A model generated the notes under the pieces. The model ran no database searches and was not told where the DNA came from. It saw only the letters and a program-made list of their open reading frames with translations. Position numbers and translations under genes: made by a program. From JAZDOK01 sp043798715 (GTDB lineage: Bacteria; Vulcanimicrobiota; JAZDOK01): 64,000 nucleotides of DNA. Below, piece after piece: positions 45,152-53,514 of the stretch; position 1 is the first letter of the stretch, and each line of letters opens with the position of its first letter. The stretch covers positions 115,428 to 179,427 of the forward strand of contig JAZDOK010000004.1 of assembly GCA_043798715.1 (NCBI GenBank), read 5' to 3'.

Positions 45152-45358
45152 TTATTTCAAGACCTCCCACCGCCCGCCCTTGTCGGGGCCGATTCGTTTC
45201 AAGCAGCCGTGCATCTTGCACATGGCGATGACACGGTTTGTCCCACGGCCCCAGACCTCCACCGCTCCGGCACGGTGGAAGAGGTCGGCTGTAGTGGGGT
45301 TTCGCAGAAGGTCTGTAAGTTGCCTTGATTCAGTGAAATTTCGCATGTTATTCCCCAT
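45152..45358 (-). pseudogene. Remnant of an AlbA_2-domain (RecG-like regulator) gene
   Basis: A 68-codon frame with LRNPTTADLFHRAGAVE and WGRGTNRVI, matching the C-terminal ATPase-like region of AlbA_2/Schlafen-type putative regulators that are normally 400-500 residues. The N-terminal two thirds are absent and the end (GGRWEVLK) looks diverged. A decayed island gene. Confidence 0.6.
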
Positions 45359-45590
45359 AGTACCTATTTTATTACTCGTTTAATCAGGTATTACCTGTTT
45401 CCCTTTTTCCATGTTGCATCCCGTCCTCGTCCAAGGCACTCCACCCTTTTGACACGGTTCTCTTTTTTCAGCACTTTGCGTATCATATCAACGCTCCCCC
45501 CTCTGCCTAATTCTTCAAATAATGAGATGAAACCGGCCATAATTCCTCCGCTTGGGAGGAAAGATGAGGCGTTTACCTAATTATTGACAG

Positions 45591-46799
45591 GTGAGGATTC
45601 TTTTTGTCCATCAGTTTTTTACGACCGAGAAGGAGCCGGGAGAGGTGCGGCATATCGAGATGTTCCGCCATCTCGCCAAAGACGGCCACGAGTTTTTCAT
45701 AATCGGCGGAGCATTGAACTACCTGACCGGAAAGCTCTATCCTGATTTTAAAGGTCCGGTACAGGAGATAGACCTGGGGAATCCGGCCCTCCGCTTTATC
45801 CGGGTCCCTGCGGCCCCCACCTACCGGAAGGGATTTGCCGGACGACTCTGGACCTACCTCACCTTTGCCGCCAATGCCCTCCGAGCGGGCCTTAAAGCCC
45901 CCAAACCCGACCTGGTGATGACGACCTCCCCTTCTCTCTTCCCCGCCCTCTCCGGATACATTTTAAGCCGCCTCAAGGGCGTCCCCTGCCTCTTTGAAAT
46001 CCGCGACCTCTGGCCCCGGGCCCCCATTGAAATGGGCCTTCTTAAAAACAAGGCCGTCATCGCGTTTTCCTACTGGCTGGAAAAGTATCTCTGCCAAAGG
46101 GCTGAGAAGATAGTGGTCATTACGCAGGGCTATAAGGATTACCTGGTCTCGCGGGGCATCCGGGCCGAAAAAATTCACATCGTCCCCAACGGCGTGGACG
46201 AATGGATGCTCGATTACCAGGGCTCTCCCCTGCCCCAGGAACTGGCCTCTCTTAAAGACAAATTCATCGTGGCCTATGCCGGGGCCATCGGGAAATTCAA
46301 CCACTTGAGCGAACTAATCGGGGCGGCGGAAATCTTAAGAAATGAAAAGGACATCGCTTTCATACTCATCGGGGATGGAAACGACCGGGAGAATCAGGAG
46401 AGAGTCTGCCGGGAGAAAAATCTGGATAACGTTATCTTTCTCGGTTTAAAACAAAGGCAGGAAATCCCGGCTTTCCTCCAGGCGGCGGATCTTACCGTCG
46501 TCATCCATCCGCCCATCCCCTTAAGCCGCCTCCTCCTTCAGAACAAGGTGCTCGACTGCCTGGCCCTCGGGAAATTCATCCTCCTGGTCTCCGAGGAAGG
46601 CGACACGTCCAGGATCATCGAGGAGGCCGGGTGCGGCGAGCGTCTTCCCTACGGCCCGGGTGAGCTCGCCAAAAAGATTTTATGGTGCCGCGATCACCGG
46701 GACGAATGCCGGAATATGGGCGAGCGGGGACGCAAATATGCCCGGGAGCACTTCCTGCGCAAAGACCTGGCAGGGAAACTGGGGGAGATACTGGCCTGA
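45591..46799 (+). CDS. Group 1 glycosyltransferase (GT4-like)
   Basis: A 402-residue glycosyltransferase of the WbuB/GT-B type: ILFVHQFFTTEKEPGEVRH at the N-terminus, PSLFPALSGYILSR, FEIRDLWPRAPIEMG and IVPNGVDEWML in the middle, and the C-terminal domain with GDGNDRENQE and a donor-site EEGDTS region. It likely adds a sugar to a surface polysaccharide; the sugar is unknown. The start is GTG 45591. No other polysaccharide genes are adjacent. It marks the return to core sequence after the island. Confidence 0.88.
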   Translation: MRILFVHQFFTTEKEPGEVRHIEMFRHLAKDGHEFFIIGGALNYLTGKLYPDFKGPVQEIDLGNPALRFIRVPAAPTYRKGFAGRLWTYLTFAANALRAGLKAPKPDLVMTTSPSLFPALSGYILSRLKGVPCLFEIRDLWPRAPIEMGLLKNKAVIAFSYWLEKYLCQRAEKIVVITQGYKDYLVSRGIRAEKIHIVPNGVDEWMLDYQGSPLPQELASLKDKFIVAYAGAIGKFNHLSELIGAAEILRNEKDIAFILIGDGNDRENQERVCREKNLDNVIFLGLKQRQEIPAFLQAADLTVVIHPPIPLSRLLLQNKVLDCLALGKFILLVSEEGDTSRIIEEAGCGERLPYGPGELAKKILWCRDHRDECRNMGERGRKYAREHFLRKDLAGKLGEILA

Positions 46800-46845
46800 A
46801 TAGCACTTGGAGGACTTTACCGAGAATAATCCAATAGATAGAATG

Positions 46846-47349
46846 ATGATTTGCCTGACATGCGGATATTTCAACGAAGGAACGACAGGAAACTGCGTGA
46901 AGTGCGGATCCCCTCTCATCCCGTTTCCGGCAGCCCCCCCTTTTCTGGAGGGACAGCTTTCCACCCTGAAAGATTCGGCCCGGAATGTCATCCTGGGGCA
47001 GATCTCAATTGAAGATTTTGAAGCAGTGCTGGAACGCTTTGAAAATCGCCTGAACGAAGTCTCATCCTTTCTTGAAACCCTGGCTGTTCCGGAGGAAATG
47101 AGACTTGATCTTCTTCCGGAGCTGACCGTGGGCTCCGAAGGGCTCCGCCTGCACCAGGAAGCTCTCCAGGCCATGCGGGACTACGTCTCTTCCCGGAGCC
47201 TGAGAGTCCTTCAGGAAGGCCTTGAAAAAGCCGAGAAAGCCAATGAAAAAATCAACGAAGCCATGCAGTTGAACTGGAAATCATTCCTCAACTGGAAGGA
47301 AATGACGGAAGACCTCCTGACACAGTACCTGCCGGGGTCACCTACTTGA
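46846..47349 (+). CDS. Zinc-ribbon protein of unknown function (copy 1)
   Basis: A 167-residue soluble protein beginning MICLTCGYFNEGTTGNCVKC, a CxxC...CxxC ribbon, then a Pro-rich linker and a helical domain (DSARNVILGQISIEDFEAVL, VGSEGLRLHQEALQAM). It is a paralogue of 48221-48727, with which it shares the same layout and length. Starts at 46843 or TTG 46807 are possible, but 46846 aligns with the paralogue. It ends convergently with the LolA-like gene, overlapping by 8 bases. Confidence 0.75.
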   Translation: MICLTCGYFNEGTTGNCVKCGSPLIPFPAAPPFLEGQLSTLKDSARNVILGQISIEDFEAVLERFENRLNEVSSFLETLAVPEEMRLDLLPELTVGSEGLRLHQEALQAMRDYVSSRSLRVLQEGLEKAEKANEKINEAMQLNWKSFLNWKEMTEDLLTQYLPGSPT

Positions 47350-48136
47350 TAAATATATCCATCGGCTTAAAAAGATTATCCTGGAGACCGACGTTGATCG
47401 CCACCGCCCGATATACAACGACCTTTTCCATAACCTCGTTCTCATAATATTCAATCACAAAAGGCATCCAGCGCCCGTCCTTCAACTGGATGATTTCCTT
47501 ATAGAGAACCCGCAAAAAAGCCGGCTTGTCCTTCTCCGAGGAGCTTCTGGAGACTCTCCGCATCTCCAGTTTCAAGGGGACCCAGCGGCTCCGGTCGATC
47601 CATACTTTTACCATCTGCTCCGGGGAGGCCGGATTTACGATTCCTACGACGTCCGTCGGAATCCCCCCAACCGACTCCTTGCCTAAAATGACATACTCCT
47701 GGTTGAGGTCCTGCTGGTAAATCTGCAGATTAAAGGGGAGCATGAGGCTGGCGCTTGGCTCATCCGGCCCCTTTTTGACGGGGTATTGCCCGGCAGAGAC
47801 ATACATCCAGCGATTGATTCCGTCCCGGATGATGATCGCCTGCTTTCCATCCGTAGGATCGCCTGGAGCAATAGTTACGCTATCAACTCTTAACTTGTTC
47901 GGCTTTTTAAAAAAAATCGTATCCCTCGAGGCCGGTTGAAGAACGCCGGAAGAACCGGAATTAGTCAGAGTCGTGCGGCTGACATCCAACTCTATCATGA
48001 TGTCCTGGATGGGAAGCTGGTTTGAGGTGACAAAGAGATGATCCACCAGTTGTCTGGCGGATGTTTCCGACGCCAGAACTCCTGTCGAGGAAACCAGAAC
48101 CAGTATTATGACCGTGCAGATGATTTTTCTTGTCAA
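47342..48136 (-). CDS. LolA-like periplasmic lipoprotein carrier protein
   Basis: A 264-residue exported protein with a signal peptide ending V-L-A. The body is beta-rich with KKPNKLRVDSVTIA, GINRWMYVSAGQYPV and VKVWIDRSRWVPLKLEMRRV, as in LolA/outer-membrane lipoprotein-sorting proteins. It probably binds acyl chains in the periplasm. It lies between the two zinc-ribbon paralogues, on the opposite strand. Confidence 0.75.
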   Translation of the reverse strand: MTRKIICTVIILVLVSSTGVLASETSARQLVDHLFVTSNQLPIQDIMIELDVSRTTLTNSGSSGVLQPASRDTIFFKKPNKLRVDSVTIAPGDPTDGKQAIIIRDGINRWMYVSAGQYPVKKGPDEPSASLMLPFNLQIYQQDLNQEYVILGKESVGGIPTDVVGIVNPASPEQMVKVWIDRSRWVPLKLEMRRVSRSSSEKDKPAFLRVLYKEIIQLKDGRWMPFVIEYYENEVMEKVVVYRAVAINVGLQDNLFKPMDIFIK

Positions 48137-48220
48137 TTTATTCCCTCTTTCCTTCCAGCAGGAAAATATTGCATTTTCGCGAATATTATGTTACATTGAG
48201 TCATAAAGGAGGTCAGCATC

Positions 48221-48727
48221 TTGATCTGTATCAAGTGCGGCGGTAGCAATCCGGACAGCGTCAACTACTGTGAGAGCTGCGGAGCCGCTCTTCCAAAGAT
48301 GCCCCAGTCTCACGTGGCTCCTCCCCAGCAGGTGAACGAGCGGTACAACCAGTTGCGCGATGCGGGGGAAAAGGTAATCAACGGCGAGTGGACCACCGAA
48401 GAATTTATTTCTTTCCTGAACGGAATTTCCTCTGTTCTGGCCCAGAAGGAACATGAGATCAAAGAGATTCTGGAAACCGAAATACCACAGGAGGCCTACT
48501 CTGACTTTGAAGACGAACTGAACGTAGGCTTCAGCGGCATTGATTCCTATAACCAGGGAATTGTGGAAATGCTTTATTATGGTGAAGATCAGGACCCGGC
48601 CCACATTGATGCCGGCTTGAACATGATCAAGGACGGAAACGAATTGATCAACGAGGCGATGCGCATTAACCGGGACAACCGCCGCAAGCTGGAAGAAATG
48701 TATATAGACACTTCGACGTTCCTGTGA
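48221..48727 (+). CDS. Zinc-ribbon protein of unknown function (copy 2)
   Basis: A 168-residue paralogue of 46846-47349. It begins with TTG 48221 behind a strong AAAGGAGG and reads ICIKCGGSNPDSVNYCESCG, then a linker and the helical domain (EFISFLNGISSVLAQKEHEI, GIDSYNQGIVEML, INEAMRINRDNRRKLEEM). Function unknown. A bidirectional terminator follows. Confidence 0.75.
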   Translation: MICIKCGGSNPDSVNYCESCGAALPKMPQSHVAPPQQVNERYNQLRDAGEKVINGEWTTEEFISFLNGISSVLAQKEHEIKEILETEIPQEAYSDFEDELNVGFSGIDSYNQGIVEMLYYGEDQDPAHIDAGLNMIKDGNELINEAMRINRDNRRKLEEMYIDTSTFL

Positions 48728-48775
48728 TTTTTCTGCGTTCCTGAAGTACACGGTTGGCTCCTGATTCTTGGAATA

Positions 48776-48806
48776 AAGCCTCCAGACATTGCCTGGAGGC
48801 TTATTG
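48776..48806. terminator. Bidirectional terminator
   Basis: A 10-bp perfect stem (AAGCCTCCAG/CTGGAGGCTT) with loop ACATTGC and ATTGTTT beyond it. It separates the convergent genes ending at 48727 and 48834. Confidence 0.8.
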
Positions 48807-48833
48807 TTTCGCGAAAAAAACTACCTGTCCCGT

Positions 48834-49481
48834 TTAGTCACCCTTGGCAAGCTTGTCCCACATTTCGAAGACCTTGTTCTGCACGGCCACCCGGTTGGCA
48901 TAGGCTTCCTGCCATATTTTGAAGATCTCATTCTGGGTGTCCTGCATGATTTTCCAGACATTGGCCCACCATTTTGACTGATCGGCCTTCATCTGCCACC
49001 AGACGCTCATGGCGTTATTGACGTCTTCCTGGTGAGCCTTGGCCTTGTTGGCGGCATCCGTCGCAGAGGTAGTACCCACCGGCGCCGCTCCTCCGTCCGC
49101 CGGTTCAGCAGAGGGGCTGCCGGCTGCGGGCGGCTGGGTGCCCGTTGCAGGAGGCTTCTGAGACGGCGCGCCCGGTGCGGTCGGAACCTTATCCTGTGGC
49201 GGCTTTGCGGCGGGAGTCTCTTCCTTCGGAGTTTTTGTTTCCTGAGGAGCCGCGCCCTTGGCCCCCTTGACCTTCTGCATGGCCAGGTTCTGCAGAAGAC
49301 CCGTCTGAAGACCGGCTCCCTGAGAGGCCCGGCTCAAATCAACCGAATCCATGGTCCCTTCCGACCGGGAAGGCTCCTCTTTGCTCCCGGCAACTTTTTT
49401 CTGGTCGTCCAGGGAGAGAGCTGACTGCTGTGCCAATCCGACCTGCTGGCCGGCCTTGATATTGACGTTGATATCGCTCAC
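48834..49481 (-). CDS. Low-complexity protein with a C-terminal Trp-rich domain (family X, long form)
   Basis: A 215-residue protein without signal peptide. Residues about 60-145 are a disordered A/P/T/G/K-rich linker. The last 62 residues (DVNNAMSVWWQMKADQSKWW, WKIMQDTQNEIFKIWQE, KVFEMWDKLA) align with most of the protein at 52775-53014, sharing NNAM, QM-x-AD, WKI-x-QDTQ, IF-x-I-x-Q and F-x-x-WD. I recognise no known family. It is the terminal gene downstream of a kinase/regulator pair and the flagellar operon. It could be a secreted substrate; unproven. Confidence 0.7.
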   Translation of the reverse strand: MSDINVNIKAGQQVGLAQQSALSLDDQKKVAGSKEEPSRSEGTMDSVDLSRASQGAGLQTGLLQNLAMQKVKGAKGAAPQETKTPKEETPAAKPPQDKVPTAPGAPSQKPPATGTQPPAAGSPSAEPADGGAAPVGTTSATDAANKAKAHQEDVNNAMSVWWQMKADQSKWWANVWKIMQDTQNEIFKIWQEAYANRVAVQNKVFEMWDKLAKGD

Positions 49482-49585
49482 TAAAATGACCCCCTTCGGC
49501 TTGAAATAACCGTTCCATGGTCATTATATCAATTGTTGCTTGAAATGTAAAGAATCAGGTGTTAAAAATATGTTAACATTTGGAA

Positions 49586-49618
49586 GGGTCAGACCTTTAT
49601 CTTCAAAAGGTCTGACCC
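49586..49618. repeat. GGGTCAGACC hairpin
   Basis: Arms GGGTCAGACCTTT and AAAGGTCTGACCC form a perfect 13-bp stem; TCTGACCCC recurs at 49647. The motif resembles the GGGTCAGAGCCC core of the 40-44 kb repeats. Confidence 0.6.
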
Positions 49619-49660
49619 TTATTCTAAAACTTAATCTTCCAGAAAGTCTGACCCCTGTTC

Positions 49661-50095
49661 TCAGACCTCGTCGATCGAATAAATCGGCCTTCCATCGAAA
49701 TGGGTATCCTTCTTGTCCTCTGTGTGCGCGAAAATACGCTTGACGAAGGCGATGAGCTCGGCGGGATTGAAGGGTTTAGTCAGGTAACAATCCACCCCGG
49801 ATTGCCACCCCTTGAGAATATCTCCATCCTGGGCCTTCGCGGTCAGCATGATGATCGGTATGTCCGCGGTCTCCGGGTTGGATTTCAATTCCTTCAGCGT
49901 CTGAAAGCCGTCTTTTCTGGGCATCATGATGTCCAGGACGATAAGGTCCGGCCTCTGGACGGCGACTTTCTTCAGACATTCCACTCCGTCATAGGCGCAG
50001 TCCACCTCGTACCCCAGCTTCATCAGATTGATCTGGATAAGCCGAACGATATTTTTATTGTCGTCCACCGCCAATATTTTTCTCTTTCCTGCCAT
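49661..50095 (-). CDS. Single-domain response regulator
   Basis: A 144-residue CheY-like receiver: acidic pair D-D in ILAVDDNKNIV, phospho-acceptor Asp in LIVLDIMMPRKDGFQ, Thr in MLTAKAQD and Lys in YLTKPFNP. There is no output domain, only a short tail. AGGAGG precedes ATG 50095. It follows the histidine kinase by 24 bases and is its likely partner. Confidence 0.93.
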   Translation of the reverse strand: MAGKRKILAVDDNKNIVRLIQINLMKLGYEVDCAYDGVECLKKVAVQRPDLIVLDIMMPRKDGFQTLKELKSNPETADIPIIMLTAKAQDGDILKGWQSGVDCYLTKPFNPAELIAFVKRIFAHTEDKKDTHFDGRPIYSIDEV

Positions 50096-50119
50096 TAGAT
50101 TAATCCTCCTTTAGTCGCT

Positions 50120-51853
50120 TCAACTGGATGATTCTTCTTCACTGCTTTCGGGGGTTTCATACTTTATGGGGAGAGTAAAGTTGAATGTGGAGCCGAAACC
50201 GGGCTGGCTCTCCACCCAGATCCTGCCCTTATGGGATTCCACCAGATTTTTTACTATGAAGAGGCCTATGCCGGCCCCCTCGGTCATCCTGGTATCCTCG
50301 GTATTGACCCGATGGAACTTGTCGAATATTTTGTCCATATGCTCTTCGGGAATCCCCACGCCCTGATCCGTGATGGAAAAATGGACCTCGTGATGATTGG
50401 CGTAAACCTTGAGCGTTACGGTCCCGCCCTCCGGAGAATACTTGACGGCATTCCCCAGAAGATTGACGAGAATCTGGTCCACCTTGTCCTTGTCCGCAAC
50501 AATGGTGGGCAGTTTGTCTTCCTCCATGTTAAGAGCGAATTCATGCATGGTGGAGGAGGACTTAATGGCCTGAAGCGAACGTTTGACCACGGGAGGAATC
50601 TGCATGGGGGCCATCTTGAGGTCCAGGCTCCTCCCGGCCTCGATGCGGGAGATCGTCAGAAGATCGGAGATAAGCCGGATCAGGCGATCGCATTCCTCAT
50701 CTATGATGTGGTAGAATTCCATCCTGGAATCCTTATCAAAGGAGTCGTCCTCATCATCCAGCAGGGTGGATATGAAACCCTTGATGGAGGTCAGGGGGGT
50801 GCGCAATTCATGGGAGGCGGTAGAGACAAACTCGGTTTTCAATTGTTCAAGGCGTTTTATTCTGGTAATATCGGTGAAGGATGCGACGACTCCGACATCA
50901 GTGGAGGAGGATTCCGGCTCCGGGACGATGTTCAGCTGAAAAGTCAGCTCCTGCGTCGAACGGGGGTTCAGAGTGAGTTCATCGTTTATGACCTCCCGCT
51001 CTCTTATGGAGCGGTTCAGGAGATCCAGGACCTTCAGCTCTTTGATCGCATCGGTGGCCCTCAGATTCCTCGGATCGCCTACCTGCACGTTCAATATTTC
51101 CCTGGCCTTCGGGTTACAGAAGAGTACTCGCCCGAAACGATCGAGGACCAGCACTCCGGTCAGCATGGACAGCAGCGTCGTCTCCAGCTCGGTCTTCCTG
51201 GCCATAAGGGTGATGAAAGTCTTGGTGTTCTGGATAATGACGGAGGCCTGCCGGGCCAGGGTACTCAGGATCTGGGTATCTTCGTCGTTGAATTCCTCGT
51301 TATAGGACTTGTTGAAAACATGGAGAACCCCGATGGTCTGGGGCGGCTCTGAAGGGCCCTTCCGAAGGAGGAGCGGCATGCTCAGGCTGGAGCGCACTCC
51401 CAGCATGTTGGCCAAGTTGGCATCCCAGAGGGGATCATTAAGGGCATCGTTCACCAGCACCGGGACCCCCTCCCGGAAGACCTTGCCGCTTACGCCGTTG
51501 TTCGGATCCACCCGGAAGAGTCGCAGTTCCTTGTCGCCTATCCCCTTGGCCGGTTTCTGGGCGAGCAGTTGGGTTTCTTTTTCATCCGGAAGCATGAAGA
51601 CGCACTTCTCCGCCTGCATGATCATGCCCACCTTGTTTACGAGCTGTTTCAGGGTGTCTTCGATCCCGGGAATCGTCTCGACCTCGGGCGAAACCTCCTG
51701 CATGGAATTATACGCCGTGAGGCGGACTTCCATCTCCTCATGGTATTTTTCAAGCTGGGTCGCATAGGCCTGAAGACGGTGATATTCCTCGATGGAAACA
51801 TTCTGAGGCTCTTTTACGCCCGCATTAGCTGCCTTGTTAAGCTCGTTTGACAT
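50120..51853 (-). CDS. Soluble GAF-PAS histidine kinase
   Basis: A 577-residue kinase without membrane helices. Order: N-terminal coiled coil, GAF domain (about 60-210), PAS-like domain (about 220-335), HisKA with H-box STASHELRTPLTSIKG, and HATPase with NLLGNAVKYSPEGG, ITDQGVGIPEEH and GAGIGLFIVKNLVESH. ATG 51853 is used; GTG 51865 is possible. It is upstream of the single-domain regulator, forming a two-component pair that may sense a cytosolic signal. Its place beside flagellar genes suggests, but does not prove, a motility link. Confidence 0.92.
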   Translation of the reverse strand: MSNELNKAANAGVKEPQNVSIEEYHRLQAYATQLEKYHEEMEVRLTAYNSMQEVSPEVETIPGIEDTLKQLVNKVGMIMQAEKCVFMLPDEKETQLLAQKPAKGIGDKELRLFRVDPNNGVSGKVFREGVPVLVNDALNDPLWDANLANMLGVRSSLSMPLLLRKGPSEPPQTIGVLHVFNKSYNEEFNDEDTQILSTLARQASVIIQNTKTFITLMARKTELETTLLSMLTGVLVLDRFGRVLFCNPKAREILNVQVGDPRNLRATDAIKELKVLDLLNRSIREREVINDELTLNPRSTQELTFQLNIVPEPESSSTDVGVVASFTDITRIKRLEQLKTEFVSTASHELRTPLTSIKGFISTLLDDEDDSFDKDSRMEFYHIIDEECDRLIRLISDLLTISRIEAGRSLDLKMAPMQIPPVVKRSLQAIKSSSTMHEFALNMEEDKLPTIVADKDKVDQILVNLLGNAVKYSPEGGTVTLKVYANHHEVHFSITDQGVGIPEEHMDKIFDKFHRVNTEDTRMTEGAGIGLFIVKNLVESHKGRIWVESQPGFGSTFNFTLPIKYETPESSEEESSS

Positions 51854-51892
51854 CGTTATCCCCACACACCTTTATAATATTGTTCCCAAGTT

Positions 51893-52765
51893 CTACGTCC
51901 CGGACTTTTTTCCCTGCTTGGACGGATCGGAAAAGGAAGCAAGGGAAACCACGCTTCCTAGCTCAAGGGTAAAGGCGCCCAGATACTGGGCATCGCTCCC
52001 GCTCTGAAGAATATAGGTTTCATTCTCCTTCAGGTAATGGGGCAGAAAATGGTGGGAGCGGCCGCCCACAATTACGGAAATCCGGGGAAAAGCCCGGGCC
52101 AGCGCCATATCCTCCTCCAGCCCAAGTTGGGAAAGAAGGATGACCACCTGGACCCCTTCATCGCTGAAATGCTGGAGGACTTCCCCAACAACACCGGCCG
52201 GCGCCTCAAGGTGGAGATTACCCGTCATTTTCACGGGGTAAGAGAGGCCGAAAATTCCGACTGACAGAGGCCCGACCTTCTTCTGCACCCACCTCAGGAC
52301 AAAAGGAGGAGGCATCTTCCCCCCTGCAAAAACATTCGAACAGACAAATGGGAAAGCCGCCTTTTCCGCCCATTTCGCCATCGCCGGGAGCGGCCATCCA
52401 AAATCGCCCTCCCCGAGACCAACCGCATCATACCCGATGGCGTTCATGATCTCCACCATCGGCATCCCCTCAAAACGCTCACAGAGAGGATGCCCCCGGG
52501 ACCAGTCACCGCTGTCCACCAGAAGAGACGGCCCATCCTTCCACCGCTTTCCCTTTACCAGGGTGGAGACAAAAGGCATTCTCTCGACCTGCCCGTGAAG
52601 ATCATTGGTATAAAGGATCTGAAGGCCCGTGATATCGGGGATACCAATTTCAAATCTTTCTTCCGTTGAATCCGCCTCCCTGAAGAAGAAAGTCCCCCCG
52701 CCGCCGGCAGGGAGAACCTCGGGAATAAAAAAAGGGCGAAGGCAAAGCCCCCGCCCGAAAAACAC
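51893..52765 (-). CDS. Degenerate 5'-nucleotidase-type metallophosphatase
   Basis: A 290-residue protein with the calcineurin-like fold: ILYTNDLHGQVE, VDSGDWSRG, and VQVVILLSQLGLEED with IVGGRSHHF. Two metal-binding motifs are altered: the usual GNHE region reads GLGEGDFGWP, and the later SHLG reads SQLG. It may therefore be inactive or use another metal set. No signal peptide is seen. The GTG start at 52765 is 9 bases after the small gene at 52775-53014, so they are co-transcribed. Confidence 0.75.
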   Translation of the reverse strand: MFFGRGLCLRPFFIPEVLPAGGGGTFFFREADSTEERFEIGIPDITGLQILYTNDLHGQVERMPFVSTLVKGKRWKDGPSLLVDSGDWSRGHPLCERFEGMPMVEIMNAIGYDAVGLGEGDFGWPLPAMAKWAEKAAFPFVCSNVFAGGKMPPPFVLRWVQKKVGPLSVGIFGLSYPVKMTGNLHLEAPAGVVGEVLQHFSDEGVQVVILLSQLGLEEDMALARAFPRISVIVGGRSHHFLPHYLKENETYILQSGSDAQYLGAFTLELGSVVSLASFSDPSKQGKKSGT

Positions 52766-52774
52766 AACCTGGCA

Positions 52775-53014
52775 CTAACTCCTGATATACTCGTCCCACT
52801 TGTTGAACATCTTGTCGGTTGTCTTTGCCTTGTTGACCGTGACATCCTGCTGAATTTCAAAGATCTTCGTCTGAGTATCCTGCAGGATTTTCCAGCGCTC
52901 CATCTGCTGCTTCTGAGCATCGGCCTGCATCTGAATGCCGACTGTCATGGCATTGTTGTAGTCATTCTGCTGGAGCTGGGTCGCTGAGAAAATGTTTGAG
53001 AGCACTCCACCCAT
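52775..53014 (-). CDS. Small Trp-motif protein (family X, short form)
   Basis: A 79-residue protein behind a strong GAGGAGGTG. It opens MGGVLSNIFSATQLQQNDY and then carries the domain shared with 48834-49481: NNAMTVGIQMQADAQK, RWKILQDTQTKIFEIQQD, KMFNKWDEYI. The sequence is helical, polar, without signal peptide or membrane segment. Location directly downstream of the flagellar export operon makes an export substrate or export-linked component plausible. Not recognised as a known family. Confidence 0.7.
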   Translation of the reverse strand: MGGVLSNIFSATQLQQNDYNNAMTVGIQMQADAQKQQMERWKILQDTQTKIFEIQQDVTVNKAKTTDKMFNKWDEYIRS

Positions 53015-53163
53015 ACCTACACCTCCTCTCCTACTATACTATCCACTTACCTGTATTATCGCACCAATCTCCTGAAATGTAAAGGGATATTTGTTAACAG
53101 AATGTAAATTATTCGTGAATAAATTGTTAAAACCCTACTCCTTTTCCTGATGCGTTGGGGCCT

Positions 53164-53454
53164 TCAATCCGAAAAGGCTTCTCCCTCGGCGGGCGCCAGC
53201 GGATCTTCCTGTTCAGGGAAGGGAATCCCGGCCTGCTTGAGATCGTAGTAGACTTTCTCGTTGTTCTCATACATGGTAAGAATGGCCCCATCCCTGGCGG
53301 CGGTGATCACTACCTCCAGGACTTCGAGCAGGAGCTTGGGAACGTCGGTCTCCTTCCAGTTGATGCGCTCCCGGGTCTTTTCCCAGACATCCAGGTACAT
53401 CCGGTTGAAGATGCTTATCATCTCTTCAGGAGTCAGGCCCAGATGGGTTTCCAT
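53164..53454 (-). CDS. Unknown protein downstream of flhA
   Basis: A 96-residue protein, helical, starting METHLGLTPEEMISIFNRMY. It has an acidic tail (PEQEDPLAPAEGEAFSD) and no signal or membrane segment. It follows flhA by about 60 bases and is likely read from the same transcript. I do not recognise the family. A FliL/FlhE-like accessory role is possible by position only. Confidence 0.65.
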   Translation of the reverse strand: METHLGLTPEEMISIFNRMYLDVWEKTRERINWKETDVPKLLLEVLEVVITAARDGAILTMYENNEKVYYDLKQAGIPFPEQEDPLAPAEGEAFSD

Positions 53455-53514
53455 AAGGTCGATACCCCCCTTTCACACTTATTGAAAAGTTCGCCTGATC
53501 CGGCAAATATCCTG

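Noticed and set aside
39300..45600. CRISPR array or prophage in the repeat-rich island
   Set aside because: The repeats are few, unevenly spaced and not separated by spacers; no cas, integrase, capsid or terminase gene is visible.
50231..51352. 373-codon plus-strand open frame
   Set aside because: Mirror of the histidine kinase gene.
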